A stretch of 64,000 bases of DNA from Schistocephalus solidus. Lineage: Eukaryota; Platyhelminthes; Cestoda; Diphyllobothriidea; Diphyllobothriidae. Numbering within the stretch: position 1 is the first letter of the stretch; each line of letters opens with the position of its first letter. Of this stretch, positions 44,161 through 55,150 are shown one piece after another. The stretch covers positions 1 to 64,000 of the forward strand of contig WEDG01001365.1 in NCBI GenBank assembly GCA_017591395.1. The letters are read 5' to 3'. A program made the position numbers and the translations under genes. The notes below the pieces were generated by a model that saw nothing but the letters and a program-made list of their open reading frames with translations, had not been told where the DNA came from and did not search any database.

Positions 44161-46600
44161 TTTATGATGGTATCAGTATCAGTATCAGTATATTTGAGGG
44201 AGATGTAGGTGAGTCACCTTTGAATTCCCTATTTGTACATGCGAGTTGTGGTATCAAAAAAATATTATCTCGATATGTTGGCGAAGCCAACATAGTGGAA
44301 CATAGTTGAAAAAGAGCAGACAGTGAATAAAAACTCCCGGTGATATTTAGGAGAAAAAAACTGTCGCCCTTGGGAGGGGATCCAATGGGGGGCATTTCGG
44401 AGGTCACATGAATCAGCCAGATTCTCCCTTGCTGATTGCAGAGTCCGTTGAGGGATTTCAAAGGCGGAAATATATGTCCAGATCATCCTCGGTCCATTGC
44501 GGTTCGAACCAAGGAGAACGTTCATACACCTCATGGACGACGGTCGCCAGGTCCAGCTGATGCGAATACTCATGGTGTCACCAAGGTGTGCAAATAATTT
44601 AAGCAGCGAAGACCTCGAGGACCCCAGCATGGGAATAATGGGAGAATGCAAGCCCTCGAACGAAAATAACAAACATAAAGAAACGTTACTCAAATATAGC
44701 TAGTAGTATCATAAATGCCTTATTTTATGACGTCACACTTGCAGCTTTCAGTTAGTGTTGTAGCTCGCACCATTATATCGATCTAACTTTCGCTTAAAAA
44801 TCTCCAAGGATTCCGACATAACAACATCCAGAGGAAGACTATTCCAAGCTTCGACTACTCTTTTGGAGAAGAAGTACTTCCGAGTGGCTAGCCTTGCTCC
44901 AGTCACACGTAATTTGAGAGGATGACCTCTCAAGTTCGTTGTTTTTGCTAACTCGAAGAAATCCCCTGGCACGAGACAACAGTCCTGGATGCGTAGTATG
45001 CTGTCTATAGTGCAAGTGAAAGAGATTGAGACTCGACAGCCGTGTTTCATAAGGCTGTGAGCCATGTCCAAGGACAAGTTTGGTTGCTCGCCTTTGGACC
45101 TTTTCGAGGATGTTGATGTCCTTTGCCGCCCAGGGTCTCCAAGCTTGGATAGCGGACTCCAACTGTGGCCGCACGAATGTTCCGAAGACTTTAGCGAAGC
45201 AGTCGGTAGTGAAGGCTGCAAAAGGTCGTTTAACGAGGTACAGAATCGACATGGCTGACTTCGCTACCTTTGCGCAATGTAGGGAGGGTTTAAGCGAGGG
45301 CGTGATCCAGACTCCAATGTCCTTTTGGACATCCACTTCTTTCAGTGGAATGCCATTCAGACTGTAAACAGTACGGTTCGAAGGATTGCTCTTCCCGACT
45401 CGTATGATGTTGCACTTGCTCTCATTAAACGACAAGAGCCAGTCATTTGACCATTTCTGGAGTCGATTTAAGTTTGCCTGCAAGTTCTCTTCATCAGCCG
45501 CAGTTTGAATGACGCGCCAAAGTTTGAGATCATCGGCAAACATGGCAATATCGCAGTCCAGTTCGTTGGCACAATCGTTGATGTAGACAATGAACAAAAT
45601 AGGGCCGAGAACAGAGCCTTGGGGAACACCACTCTCAACCTCAACTTTAGTCGACTGTTTGTCGCTGAAATGGACAGTTTGTGAGCGGCCAGTTAAGAAG
45701 TTTTCTATCCATGTCAGAAGTCTACCTCTTACGCCTATGCGGTCGGGTTTAGAAAGAAGGCGGTGGTGTGGCACGCTATCAAAAGCCTTTTTGAAGTCTA
45801 TATAGACTGCGTGCACCGTATTTCCACTATCGACCTCTTCAGTCCTACGTTCTAAACAGTAGATCAACTTTGTGACGCAGGATCTACCTCCACGGAAACC
45901 GTGCTGGGCTTCGGATAGCAGATTGTTATGTTCGAAGAACTGCATAAGTTATTGTTTAATTATTTTTCCATGATTTTGCAGCAAACTGAAGTTAGGCTGA
46001 CCGGTCGATAATTGTTTGCAGAGACCCGGCTTCCACCCTTATAAAGCGGCGTAATCCATGCGGATTTCCAGTCGGTTGGTAGACGTCCGGTCTGAAAGGT
46101 TGTTTGGAAAAGCGTAGAGAGTGGTTTTGCCAACTCTCTCGCGAGCTCTTTCAACAGCTTGGCATGTACTTCATCGGGACCCGGAGACTTAGATTACTTT
46201 AACCCCAAAAGTTCCTTGAGGACAGTCTCGACTATTGTATTCACTTCGAAGCCATCGGTAGGGTGATCGTATCTCGTTTACTTTGTGAAAACCGACTGGA
46301 AAAATTCCGAAAGATGATTAGCCTTCGCACCGTCTTCAGTAAGATCTATGCCCTCGGCGGTCCTCAGCAGGGGTATCGGATCCTTGTTCCGTGTATTCTG
46401 TCTGAGGTAACCGTAAAACATTTTCGGGTTCACGGTGGCCCGGTTCAGCAGGTCCACTTCGAAAGCCTGTCTTGTTCTAAAAATATGGCCCTTGACCCGA
46501 CTTCTCTGCATTTTGTACGCATTTAGAGATGCAGGAGTTCCGTCCGTAAGCGATTTTTCCCCCAAAGTTTGGTCCACTTATAAGCTGATCTGCTTTCACT
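44161..46600 (-). mobile_element. CR1 element, family C, 5'-truncated
   Basis: The 3' end is exact: on the minus strand a CAAATAGGGAATTCAAAGG block is followed by CTCAAATATACTGAT and three ACTGAT-type units ending at 44,168. The 3' UTR spans 44,161-44,745 and shares a T-rich block (44,310-44,385) with family B. The coding part runs to about 46,590, where the match to CR1 endonuclease-RT linkers stops. It lies head to head with the host gene starting at 47,252, leaving only about 650 bases of upstream sequence. Confidence 0.88.
44748..46590 (-). pseudogene. CR1 family C reverse transcriptase, lightly broken
   Basis: The linker (KLWGKNR-like, then RSRVKGHIFRTRQAFEVDLL) leads into GRLPTDWKSAWITPLYK and NYRPVSLTSVCC. 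A one-base loss in an A-run and a stop near 45,955 break the frame. The RT then runs open for 368 codons (45,945-44,839): AQHGFRGGRSCVTKL, DFKKAFDSVPHHR, SGVPQGSVLGPILF, IAMFADDLKLWR (FADD about 45,535), SFNESKCNIIRVG, QAWRPWAAKDINILEKVQ. A final shift at about 44,990 moves LRGHPLKL and VVEAWNSLPLDVV to another frame. Catalytic residues look intact. The endonuclease is missing by 5' truncation. Confidence 0.9.
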
Positions 46601-47189
46601 TAAATTCTAAAAATTTAGAGAGAAAGCGCATTTTCAGTATTCTGGTAGAGCTTTCCCCTCTTAATTTTTCTTTCGTATGTTTATCACGGAGTAAAAATGA
46701 GGACTAATACACCGAACAGCTAAATAAATCCACGAGAGAGAATAACCGGAAACCTCGTGATAGTGTATAAACCAAACGAATATCAAAAACATACGGCCAT
46801 TAAAGGAAAAAATTGCCAAGCTGTCCTTTACATTTAAACTGAATTAAAATATATGGAAGACCGATAAAAATGGAAACCATTCACTAAACTGTTGAGCATC
46901 TGAAGTCGCGCAGCGTACGCCCAAAGTAAAATGTCGAAAAGTGGTAAAAATACCATTTAAAATAAATTAAACATGGACCAGCACGCTACAACCTTCGAAA
47001 CCATTCAAGACTCTAGGTTAAATTTTCCCTGTCTCCTTTGTTTTACTATGTCAACATTTTGATCTAGGGAAGGGCAGTAAGGCTTTCTTTATTTTTTCGC
47101 AGGCTTTGGGGCGTGGAGTTCTCGTATGTGTATTGCTTTTTACTGGCGTTTTTGTTTTTATCCGCAGTTTAGTGTCCTCTCTGTATCTT
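46601..47189. other. Upstream region of the Myb/SANT-like gene
   Basis: AT-rich sequence without recognised repeats. A polypyrimidine stretch ending TTTTTTCGCAG at about 47,101 is a plausible splice acceptor. I cannot locate a promoter or an upstream exon. Confidence 0.4.
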
Positions 47190-47217
47190 TATTTTTTCTC
47201 TTGTTCTATATTTTAGT
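47190..47217 (+). promoter_or_regulatory. Candidate splice acceptor before the Myb/SANT-like gene
   Basis: A T-rich run ending in TATATTTTAG sits about 35 bases before the preferred start codon. It could accept a 5' exon or, as in many flatworm genes, a trans-spliced leader. The open frame upstream of it encodes only T-driven hydrophobic residues (Phe, Leu, Val), which fits non-coding sequence. Confidence 0.4.
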
Positions 47218-47251
47218 TTTGCTAAAACCGTGCGACAGAAACTCAGAACGA

Positions 47252-48766
47252 ATGCAGGTCATGGAGGATTACTCCTGTAAGAGTCCTGACAAGTCAAGTC
47301 CCAGTTTTCCGGAAGACGCTGACGATGACGATGAAAAATTGGACGAAAATTTCATAAGCTTCAATCGCCCGATCTCCCAGACCTGTCGTCCCCCTTCGGA
47401 ATCATCAGCTGATCACATAGCCACCGATGTCACGATGGTAGCTGAAGAGGAGGAAGATGAAATGGATGTCCTGAAGCCAATTTCTTCTGGTATGGACAGC
47501 CCGAAGCCTACCAACGAGTCGACGGACAAAAAAGTTCACTGGACGACGCGCAACGTCCAGGCTCTCTTAGATTGTGTCGAGGAGCATCTACATGAATTTA
47601 ACGTACAAAAGAAGCATAAGGCTGTTTGGCAAGCTATTGGTGCCGAGATGGAACCCCTTGGATTTAGTACCGAGCATTGCTACAACAAGTGGAAAAACCT
47701 CCGCCGCGATGTCCGTTTACTGGTGAACAATCCAATGAAGGCTGTCCGGAACGCTTCCATTCTCCGTCGTGTCGCTCGCCTTATACTTGTTATCTATCCC
47801 AACGTTGACGCAACGACTATGCAAGTGTGTGGGGACCGTAGTGGCGTAAAATCCACGCCTGTAACACCCGGTGGTCCATGCAGCTCGGTTAAATCGGTTG
47901 CATCTGACTCGAGGTACAGTGGATTAAATTCCCCCCACTGTAAAACAGACTCACCAAATCTCCCGCGTCTAAGCACTAACCTGTATAACATAGCGGGAGA
48001 TATAAGCGCCCTTTCAACGCCTACAACTGGAGAGAAAACTTTCAGTGCTTCTCCCAAGTCAAATTCTGTAGTACCTGGGACGGCACTTTTTGGCAACACT
48101 CAGTGTTCTTCCCAAAATGGAGACAAGGATCACCCATCCTTCGGGGATCCTGGGCACTTGAGGCCTCCAAATAATGATGATAGCGGGACTTCCCAGACTC
48201 CCATGCCATTCCCCTTCAATCCGGCAGCGGCCGCCTTACTCTTACAGTCTCAACTTTTTACGGACTTTTTCAAGCAGCAGCGAAAAAGTGATGAGGTTTC
48301 GGCTCAAGAACGTGCCCATGATCTTACTTCAGTTCAGAATGGACCTTTGAATGTGGCCTTGCAGCAAACTCTTACAAATTACCCCAGTGAGTTTCCATCA
48401 CTTCCAGGTCTGTCAGCTGCCTCCCTGACAGCAAGTCTGCTCAATGGGCTGGTTGGCCTAACCTCTGCATCTGACGCTGGCCAAAGAATTTCAGATGCGC
48501 AAAATCCCATCCTCTCCAGTCTGCCAACAAATTTGTTGGAAAGGTTTCCCCCTAGCAGTGAAATTGCTTGCATTGTTGAGCGTCTTCAAGCAGAGGAAGC
48601 GGTTCACTTCCGCCTGACTGATATGATTGCACATTTGGCTGATGAATTGCGCGCTGCAGGTCAACGGAGGCAGGCTACCCTCAATCACCTGCTCAGTTTA
48701 ATGAAAGGTGTTGGAATAAGTGGAAATGGCCAAACAGCCACGGCGGATGCCGGTGGTATTTCGTAG
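47252..48766 (+). CDS. Myb/SANT-like DNA-binding domain protein, intronless
   Basis: The only convincing host gene. The frame is open from 47,126. I prefer the start at 47,252 (MQVMEDYSC) or 47,261 because the first 42 codons are a hydrophobic stretch read from a polypyrimidine tract with splice-acceptor-like sites. From 47,252 the product has 504 residues. Residues 15-78 are acidic (EDADDDDEK, EEEEDEMD). Residues 94-184 form a Myb/SANT-like trihelix domain: VHWTTRNVQALLDCVEEH, the central KHKAVWQAIGAEME helix, then HCYNKWKNLRRDVR. The middle is Ser/Pro/Asn-rich and probably disordered, with an NPAAAALLLQSQLF patch. The end (CIVERLQAEEAVHFRLTDMI to HLLSLMKG) looks helical and may dimerise. 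Such proteins usually act in the nucleus in transcription. Similar domains also occur in domesticated Harbinger-type transposon proteins, and I see no transposase nearby. Frame and codon integrity contrast with the broken elements around it. The exact orthologue is not known to me. Confidence 0.85.
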   Translation: MQVMEDYSCKSPDKSSPSFPEDADDDDEKLDENFISFNRPISQTCRPPSESSADHIATDVTMVAEEEEDEMDVLKPISSGMDSPKPTNESTDKKVHWTTRNVQALLDCVEEHLHEFNVQKKHKAVWQAIGAEMEPLGFSTEHCYNKWKNLRRDVRLLVNNPMKAVRNASILRRVARLILVIYPNVDATTMQVCGDRSGVKSTPVTPGGPCSSVKSVASDSRYSGLNSPHCKTDSPNLPRLSTNLYNIAGDISALSTPTTGEKTFSASPKSNSVVPGTALFGNTQCSSQNGDKDHPSFGDPGHLRPPNNDDSGTSQTPMPFPFNPAAAALLLQSQLFTDFFKQQRKSDEVSAQERAHDLTSVQNGPLNVALQQTLTNYPSEFPSLPGLSAASLTASLLNGLVGLTSASDAGQRISDAQNPILSSLPTNLLERFPPSSEIACIVERLQAEEAVHFRLTDMIAHLADELRAAGQRRQATLNHLLSLMKGVGISGNGQTATADAGGIS

Positions 48767-49100
48767 CTCTTCGTGTTGGTCCTAACGTTCCGACCCGACT
48801 GACCCCGAATGCGCCCTGCAAATGTATTTTCTTGTCCGAGGTTGATGTTGTTCGCGCCGTTAGAGTTCCTCTCCGTCCATTAATTTGCATTTTTCGTCCG
48901 CAGTACATTAGAAGATGAAATGTGTCTTTGGCACAAATACTTGTCCCGGCACCGTTCTGTACATTGTTCCTCTGCCGCAACGGCGAACACCTGCACCAGT
49001 CACCGGTCCCCTGCGATACGTCGTGCGAAGCTTGCCTCAATCCTGGTTGCTTCTACCTGTCCTGAACGCCAATGCCACCAAACTGGGCTGTGCTGTTTGT

Positions 49101-49106
49101 AATAAA
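49101..49106 (+). terminator. Polyadenylation signal AATAAA
   Basis: A canonical AATAAA lies 335 bases after the stop codon of the Myb/SANT-like gene, followed by T-rich sequence. It gives a 3' UTR of roughly 350 bases. Confidence 0.6.
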
Positions 49107-49129
49107 TTTAATTTTATGAATTTTCTAAT

Positions 49130-52100
49130 GTCAGATCTATAGTCGTTCAGGCGTCGGTACAAGTAAGTACGCGGTATTGCTATTTTTGGCAATCCCGGGT
49201 CATTCCACTATTAGTACAATAAGCTTTGGATTGACACGTACCAAGGTTGAACTCTGCATTTGAACTCTTGCCTTACGCCAGGCACCTGCATTTCCTATTA
49301 CAGCATCTTTTAGGAGTAACTCCAGCTTTTCCCGGTCTTTTCCCTTGTTTCTGCAGTTCGAACGGGCTTTTTACCGGCCCCTCCCTTCTTATTTTCTTAG
49401 CAAGTTTCCCAACTTTAATGCTCAGGGCTTTGTGAGCCCTACCATTACCGTCCATATCCATGAGCATTGAAACCTATTTTTGACCATCTCTTTTTCGGTT
49501 TGTTTTGATAGCCGTGTGCGTATTTTATCTTGTTCTTTGCCTAACTGCTTTTTGTGTCAATCATTCCCTGGCGGCTGCCTGGTCTCTTCTCATGACCCGG
49601 CGTTGTAATAATTGTATTTTAAAAGTTCGATTTATTGTACTCATAAGGTTATTGCTCGTAACAAATTAATGCATTATTTTAAAATATTGTTCGAAATTTT
49701 GCCCCCGATTGCTTCCTCTTTCCTTCCCTGCACTTGTTTCGGTTAAGCTCGAAGTCGAACTTAGATAACGTCATCGGCCCCGGTGATGCGTCTTCCCACT
49801 GTCCAATGTTTCGTCCCTTGTTACTCAAAACAACGCTAGAGGTAAGGTTACAAGCCTTATTTCCGGTACTTATCAGTCGCTCTGAGCTTCCTGTTTCTAA
49901 ACGCATACTCGGTCGAAACGATTCTTCCTTTTGGCCTACTTGATTCATTGGGGTGAAGACGACCGATTCCTGCCTTAACGGTGCGCTACCAAGTAACGGT
50001 ACTTGTAACGGCATTCCTCGTGGCTGATTCAAATGGCTACGGAAATACTTGAATAGGTGTATATATTCGGGTTTTCAGGCTGTGCCTCTTGGTTTGCGGT
50101 TTTTGTTTGATGAGGTAACCGATATAGGGTAATCGAATTGCTCAGTTTACCAATTTCCGCTAGTGTATGTCCACTTAAAGATTACAATGGGTCTGTTATG
50201 CCTAAATCAGAGCAATGCAGTAGTTTGGGTTGGAAGCATGGGTCTTGTATACCTGACATTCGGAATTAATTGAGCTTGCCGAGGTGTAAACGCGGTTTCC
50301 TTTCATTATGGTGGCAATTTTTCAGGAGATGACGCAGTTGGTACCCTTAGTCTTCGAACGCCTAGACTTGGTCGGTCAAGCAACTGCTTAACTTCGACGA
50401 CCGCGGAGTGTCTACAGCTGCCTGAATATCTCCCATCTCCGTGTCTAAACTTGGTTGTAAGCGTAGTTGAGCATTTATAAGATGTTCCAGAGCGATTCGC
50501 GGATATGATGGGCGATGCTTCCAGCACAGCACAACCTGATTGGAGCCCTGGGTCATACAACAGTGGCGGTGAGTGAAGTTTCATTTAATGTCGGTCAGCA
50601 CTCGTCGTATAATATCGCGTTATCTAGGATGTAATGGCGGGCGGCTGTATGGGTCGTATCGAAAAAGCGTGAATAGTTGCTCATGTTGATCGCGATGCAG
50701 AGCCTTTGTTCCACTATTGTGTCTTCAGTAGCGGCACGACGATTGTCGCCTCGGCTGATCGTATTCGACCCTCGGATTCTGTTTTTTTTAACGAAAACTT
50801 ATGGCTGTTTATGATGTGGGTATTTTTTGGACATTATGTCCAACTGTTGCACAAGGTAGTGATCGACAACTTTTCTGGTGTCCGAGCTGTCTACCATTCA
50901 TTTGTTCTGTTGATTTTGTTGTTAATACTAGTCAAACAAATTGGTATCGTAAATCTTATCTGAGGCTCCCTGCGCGGACTGGCTGCATTTTGTTCTCTAT
51001 GCGACCTGCATCTAGTAGAGTACCTAATTTCTGGACGCGAACCATTAGACCTTCACTGATTGGTTTTTTTGCGTTGTAGGCGACGCTTATCTACGTTCAT
51101 TGGCCCTATTTTGATAGCTGGATCTATGTTCTCTATAAGGCCCTTTTGTTTTCATTCAGGATGCTTTTAGGTGTTTTGGCCTAACTTATTTGCACTTTCC
51201 CTAGCTCCAATTAATTACCGCTCAGCTGCCAAGTTTGTAAGCTAGTGATTATTTTTGCCAACACCATATTATATCATCGTTTTGGGGTCCGGTCGTTTGC
51301 AGAGGGGAGGTCAACCCGGCAGTTACACCTCAATGGGGTCTTCGCTCTCCCTCATGTTTTAACTTCAGTTTCGCTTTTTGTCAAAGTATTCTACGGAAAT
51401 CAGGTGGCCACTTCATTATCCGTCACCCACGCGCCTCTGCTGTGCTTGATTATCTTCTTGGTACTGCCGCGATGTGTGTTAGCTTGTTGAACTTTCGTGG
51501 CTGTTTTATTACTCCTGTGTCACTTTGTTGTAGGCATGCTGGCACCCAGTATCGCTTTCCAAGAAATTAAGCGTATCGTCTCGCGTCCCGCTACTATCTA
51601 CCAATGACTACAATCTATGGATGTTTTCGCCTCTTGGTTAAAGTTACCATAGGTCTGGCTTTGACTATCAGCCTCCTTGTTCAGAATTCCTTTCGGCTTG
51701 CTACCTCATCTGTCAGTGGCATGACGATTCTTCTCCACCGCTGGCTTTCGGTTGACTTACGATTGAGATGTTTGTGGAAATATCACCTACATTTGGATTA
51801 GTGTTGTAAAATCGGATGCCTCATTCGGTTGTTTCGGCCGTTATGGACTGAAAATATAGATAAGCCAAGTTAATGATCTTAGCTTTCGTTTGCTCCTAGC
51901 CACCTGCTTCGATCAAAACCCACAGTGACCACTTATTTTGGCACTCGGAAAGTTTCCGGTGTATATGCGCAGATGGGACGGAGCGAGGGGCGGTTATCTG
52001 AGGAGGGGGTTCTGATATTTCCGAATTCCCATTCCGGATTTAAAAGCATTTTGGGGCTGTCATATGGTAGTGGGTGCTAATCCCCAGTGGCATTTTTGAA

Positions 52101-54800
52101 AGACGTGGGAACTAGTATCGCCATTTCGAACTTATTTGCTGCCGTCAACCCACTATTTCCACTCGCGGCCGACGGGTCCTAAGACCTGGGTTCAATTGGT
52201 CGTTGGACCATACGTCCTTGCTACTGTGGCTCTAGGATGGGCTTCTAAACAAGAGGCTCATATCCATTCCTTAGACCAGCGGATGCTATCGCTGGCTTCT
52301 TTTTATCAATGTCTGATGTCAGTAATCACTCAACAGATTGCGGGGCAAGCCTACGAGAACGCTGGAATTATGTACTAGTTGTTTGGGGCTTGTGTATTTC
52401 TTTTTACTCAGCCATGCTCCGATACATGCCTAGAAGCGGGAGCCAACTATGTTGTCACCACCCGTACTTTCTGATTCTATTGTTTGCCTTTTGTGCTCGA
52501 CGACCTTCCTAACTTGATCTACAACGGATGCGTTGATCTCGAGAACCTAGAAGCGGACCCAGGGGGTGTTTGTCGTTTGTTACATGCTGTCCTGTTTCAG
52601 TTTTTTTATGCTTTACCAGTATTTTCTGAAGAAGTATCCTAAAATGCCTGCACTCAGGTTCTGAAATGTCCTTCAGTTTTTCTGACAGCCATTTTAGTTG
52701 ATGATGTTAGTGTTCAAAATGCGAGTTGTCTTTGAATCCACCTCCTGTTATGCTCAGACTGTACCTGCAACGACGAGTGAGACTTGTTTCTAAGCCACCA
52801 CTTTGGTGAGCTCGCTAAAACAACTTCACTAGTCTGAAGTTTTACTTGCGATTACTGCTTGGGTGTTGGGGTTTCTTCCCCGATGTGGGATGTTTAACTC
52901 ATTTTAAATTTGCTGTATTTACGGCTCTCATCCATTAGACGGTTACACGGCCGTCACCCCAGTTTTTCTCAAGACGTACTTTAAAGTTAGAGCAATCTTT
53001 GTTTTTTCGCCCTTCTGCGCTGAGTTGAAGTTATTTTCCCCATCTCTAACTCGTGTAGAACTGTAGTATAACCATTTTCCGTTTGATCTGCTTGTTGTCG
53101 TCCAATGGTTTTCTTTCGATGTCGATCCATTGGCATTCACCATTGTGAAGATTGTGCGCTTTAGGGTATAATCGTTCTCTTCATAGTGTTTTTTGTGTTT
53201 GTGAGGTTCCGAGCCTCTTACCGGCTAAATGAGAATATATCTGACCTTTGTGACTATTAGCGTTAGTGCGCAGGTTTGCTCATCAGTTTTCAGTCATTCT
53301 TAATTTGACTCCAATCACCACATCTGCCATTGTATTTTTCCAGAATTCTGCTCGACTGCCTTAGGACCTTCAGAATGTTAGGGTAGGCACTGGCTGGATA
53401 CCCAGGGTTTCACTGGAAGCTGGACTGGCCTACATGGCCTAAGAATTGATTGACCCTCTTTCAAGTTCAGGATAACTTGATGCCACGTGGTTTACTATAC
53501 CTAGATGCAAATGTGCGCGGCCCATTACCGGTAGTTCAGTATACTAAAGAAACATGCCGTTTAGGATGAGTGTGACTTCGAGGAAAAGTCACGCTGGCTG
53601 ATAATTGTAACGATTATTTTTGTACTGCCCACGGTCTGAGAATATGTAAAAGTTCCATACCTGCGTTTATTTTGTCTAGTTGGGAAGCCGAGGGCCCATG
53701 GGCCAAGGTTCTCATCTATTTCTGGCGGGCTCATGTAGTTGAAAAGTTTACTTTTTACTATTGTCATCGCTGACTCGCGCTATTTTAGATTCACGGTGAC
53801 TGAGGAATGTACCGTGTAGCCTGGGTTGTCGTGCTTAAGCTAAATTGGTGGAGTAAGGAAACTGAAAAAGGTTCTTGCCTGAGACACCTTCATCTGCGTT
53901 TGTGCCCTCGTAGTGGTTTCGTCTGTGGAACTTCTGAGGCTGTTTGAAGTAAGTCCGCGTATATGTGCTGAATGAGGACTTTCGCCTTCTTCCTCTAAAC
54001 CCTTGTCATTTTATCAAAAAATCTAGCACATGGTGTTAGATCCATGATAGTAACCATTTTTTTGGTAGAACATCCGTCTTCCCTTTTCAGTCGCACTGGA
54101 GGTGGCATAAGCAAACATACTGAACAATGGTACCCACGTATCGATCCGTTCTTCCGCTATTTGCCTAGCCTCAGCGGTGGTCAAGCCCCACCCAGCTGCG
54201 TGCAAAATATGCTGACAATGCGATGATGAATCCGAACAACGGTGCAGGTCCGTAGCTCTGTTCTAGCTCGCGAGCATTTAACCTACCAGACAGCCAGGTT
54301 CCGTCGAGTCTGCAACAGCAGTTGTGGGCCGGTAACCTGCTGCTGTCTCCTGCCTTCTCACTTTCGGATTGTCTCCTATTCGGGCTGTTTGGGTGCGTAT
54401 GGGAGCGTTAATTTGTCCATCCCACCACAGCGCCCTCTGTCGTAGTCATCAGACATGCTTCCTCTTCCTAGCGCTGGGGCCACACGCCAACACGTGTGCA
54501 TGACTCAGATCGTGGCTGTCACCCCGTGTGCAGGCCATATTAGCGCCTCCTGGGTAACGCATGCGTCTACCTACATGAGCGCCACACATAAACATCCATC
54601 TTTGCCGAGCCGCTGTTTGAGCTCTGTCTGTGTAGCGAAGGCTTCCATTTATGGTCGCGTGTGACCGATTTCTCATCATGAGCTGACCGAGGGTCTTTCA
54701 CGAAGACGCTCCGATGCGATCTCTGGCGTTAGGTACGATAACAGGACAAAACCAAGTGGCCGGATACTGGCAGACGACATGGAAGCTGGTGCTAATGGAC
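49130..54800. other. Long T-rich interval without recognised genes
   Basis: No transposon protein, RNA gene or conserved domain was found on either strand in 5.7 kb. Open frames are short and mostly T-driven hydrophobic on the + strand. T clearly exceeds A on the + strand in several parts (for example 50,700-51,000 and 52,560-53,300), which would suit intron or transcribed non-coding sequence. This contrasts with the repeat-packed first 46 kb. Confidence 0.45.
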
Positions 54801-54802
54801 AC

Positions 54803-54817
54803 TGTGTGTGTGTGTGT
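54803..54817. repeat. (GT)n microsatellite
   Basis: Seven GT units adjoin the end of a D repeat copy. Confidence 0.9.
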
Positions 54818-54819
54818 TG

Positions 54820-55150
54820 TGCCCCCTAAACGGGCGACGTGGTAGATGTGTTGGACCAACACGGGGGCACGGCAGGCGTTATTCGGGTTGCACTCCCATA
54901 GCAAATGCCGAACATGAGAGGGTGTGGTGGCACGCCCATGGGGCAGTTCCAGCCACATGCGTCTTCTTCCGCCTCTGGTCTTCTTGAATATGTCATGACA
55001 ATGGGCTCAGGTGGGGGAGGAGGAGAGTGTGGTAGCTGCAGCGCAAGGCTACCATCACTTAAAACTAACCCATGCGCAAGCCACCGTCCCTGCACCACCC
55101 TTCTGTTGAGCATACGGTAGAGATCGTCGAAATCGACGGTCGAACTATCA
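54820..55150 (-). repeat. D repeat copy
   Basis: Well-preserved D copy. The minus strand gives TTAGTTTTAAGTGATGGTAG, GCGCTGCAGCTACCACAC, CCTCCTCCCCCACCTGAGCC, ATTCAAGAAGACCAGAGG and ACCCGAATAACGCCTGCC. It matches 14,270-14,780 over its full length in the same orientation. Confidence 0.65.

Noticed and set aside
47126..47251. N-terminal transmembrane anchor on the Myb/SANT-like protein
   Set aside because: The hydrophobic residues come from a T-rich polypyrimidine tract with splice-acceptor-like ends, and a nuclear DNA-binding protein has no need of such an anchor.
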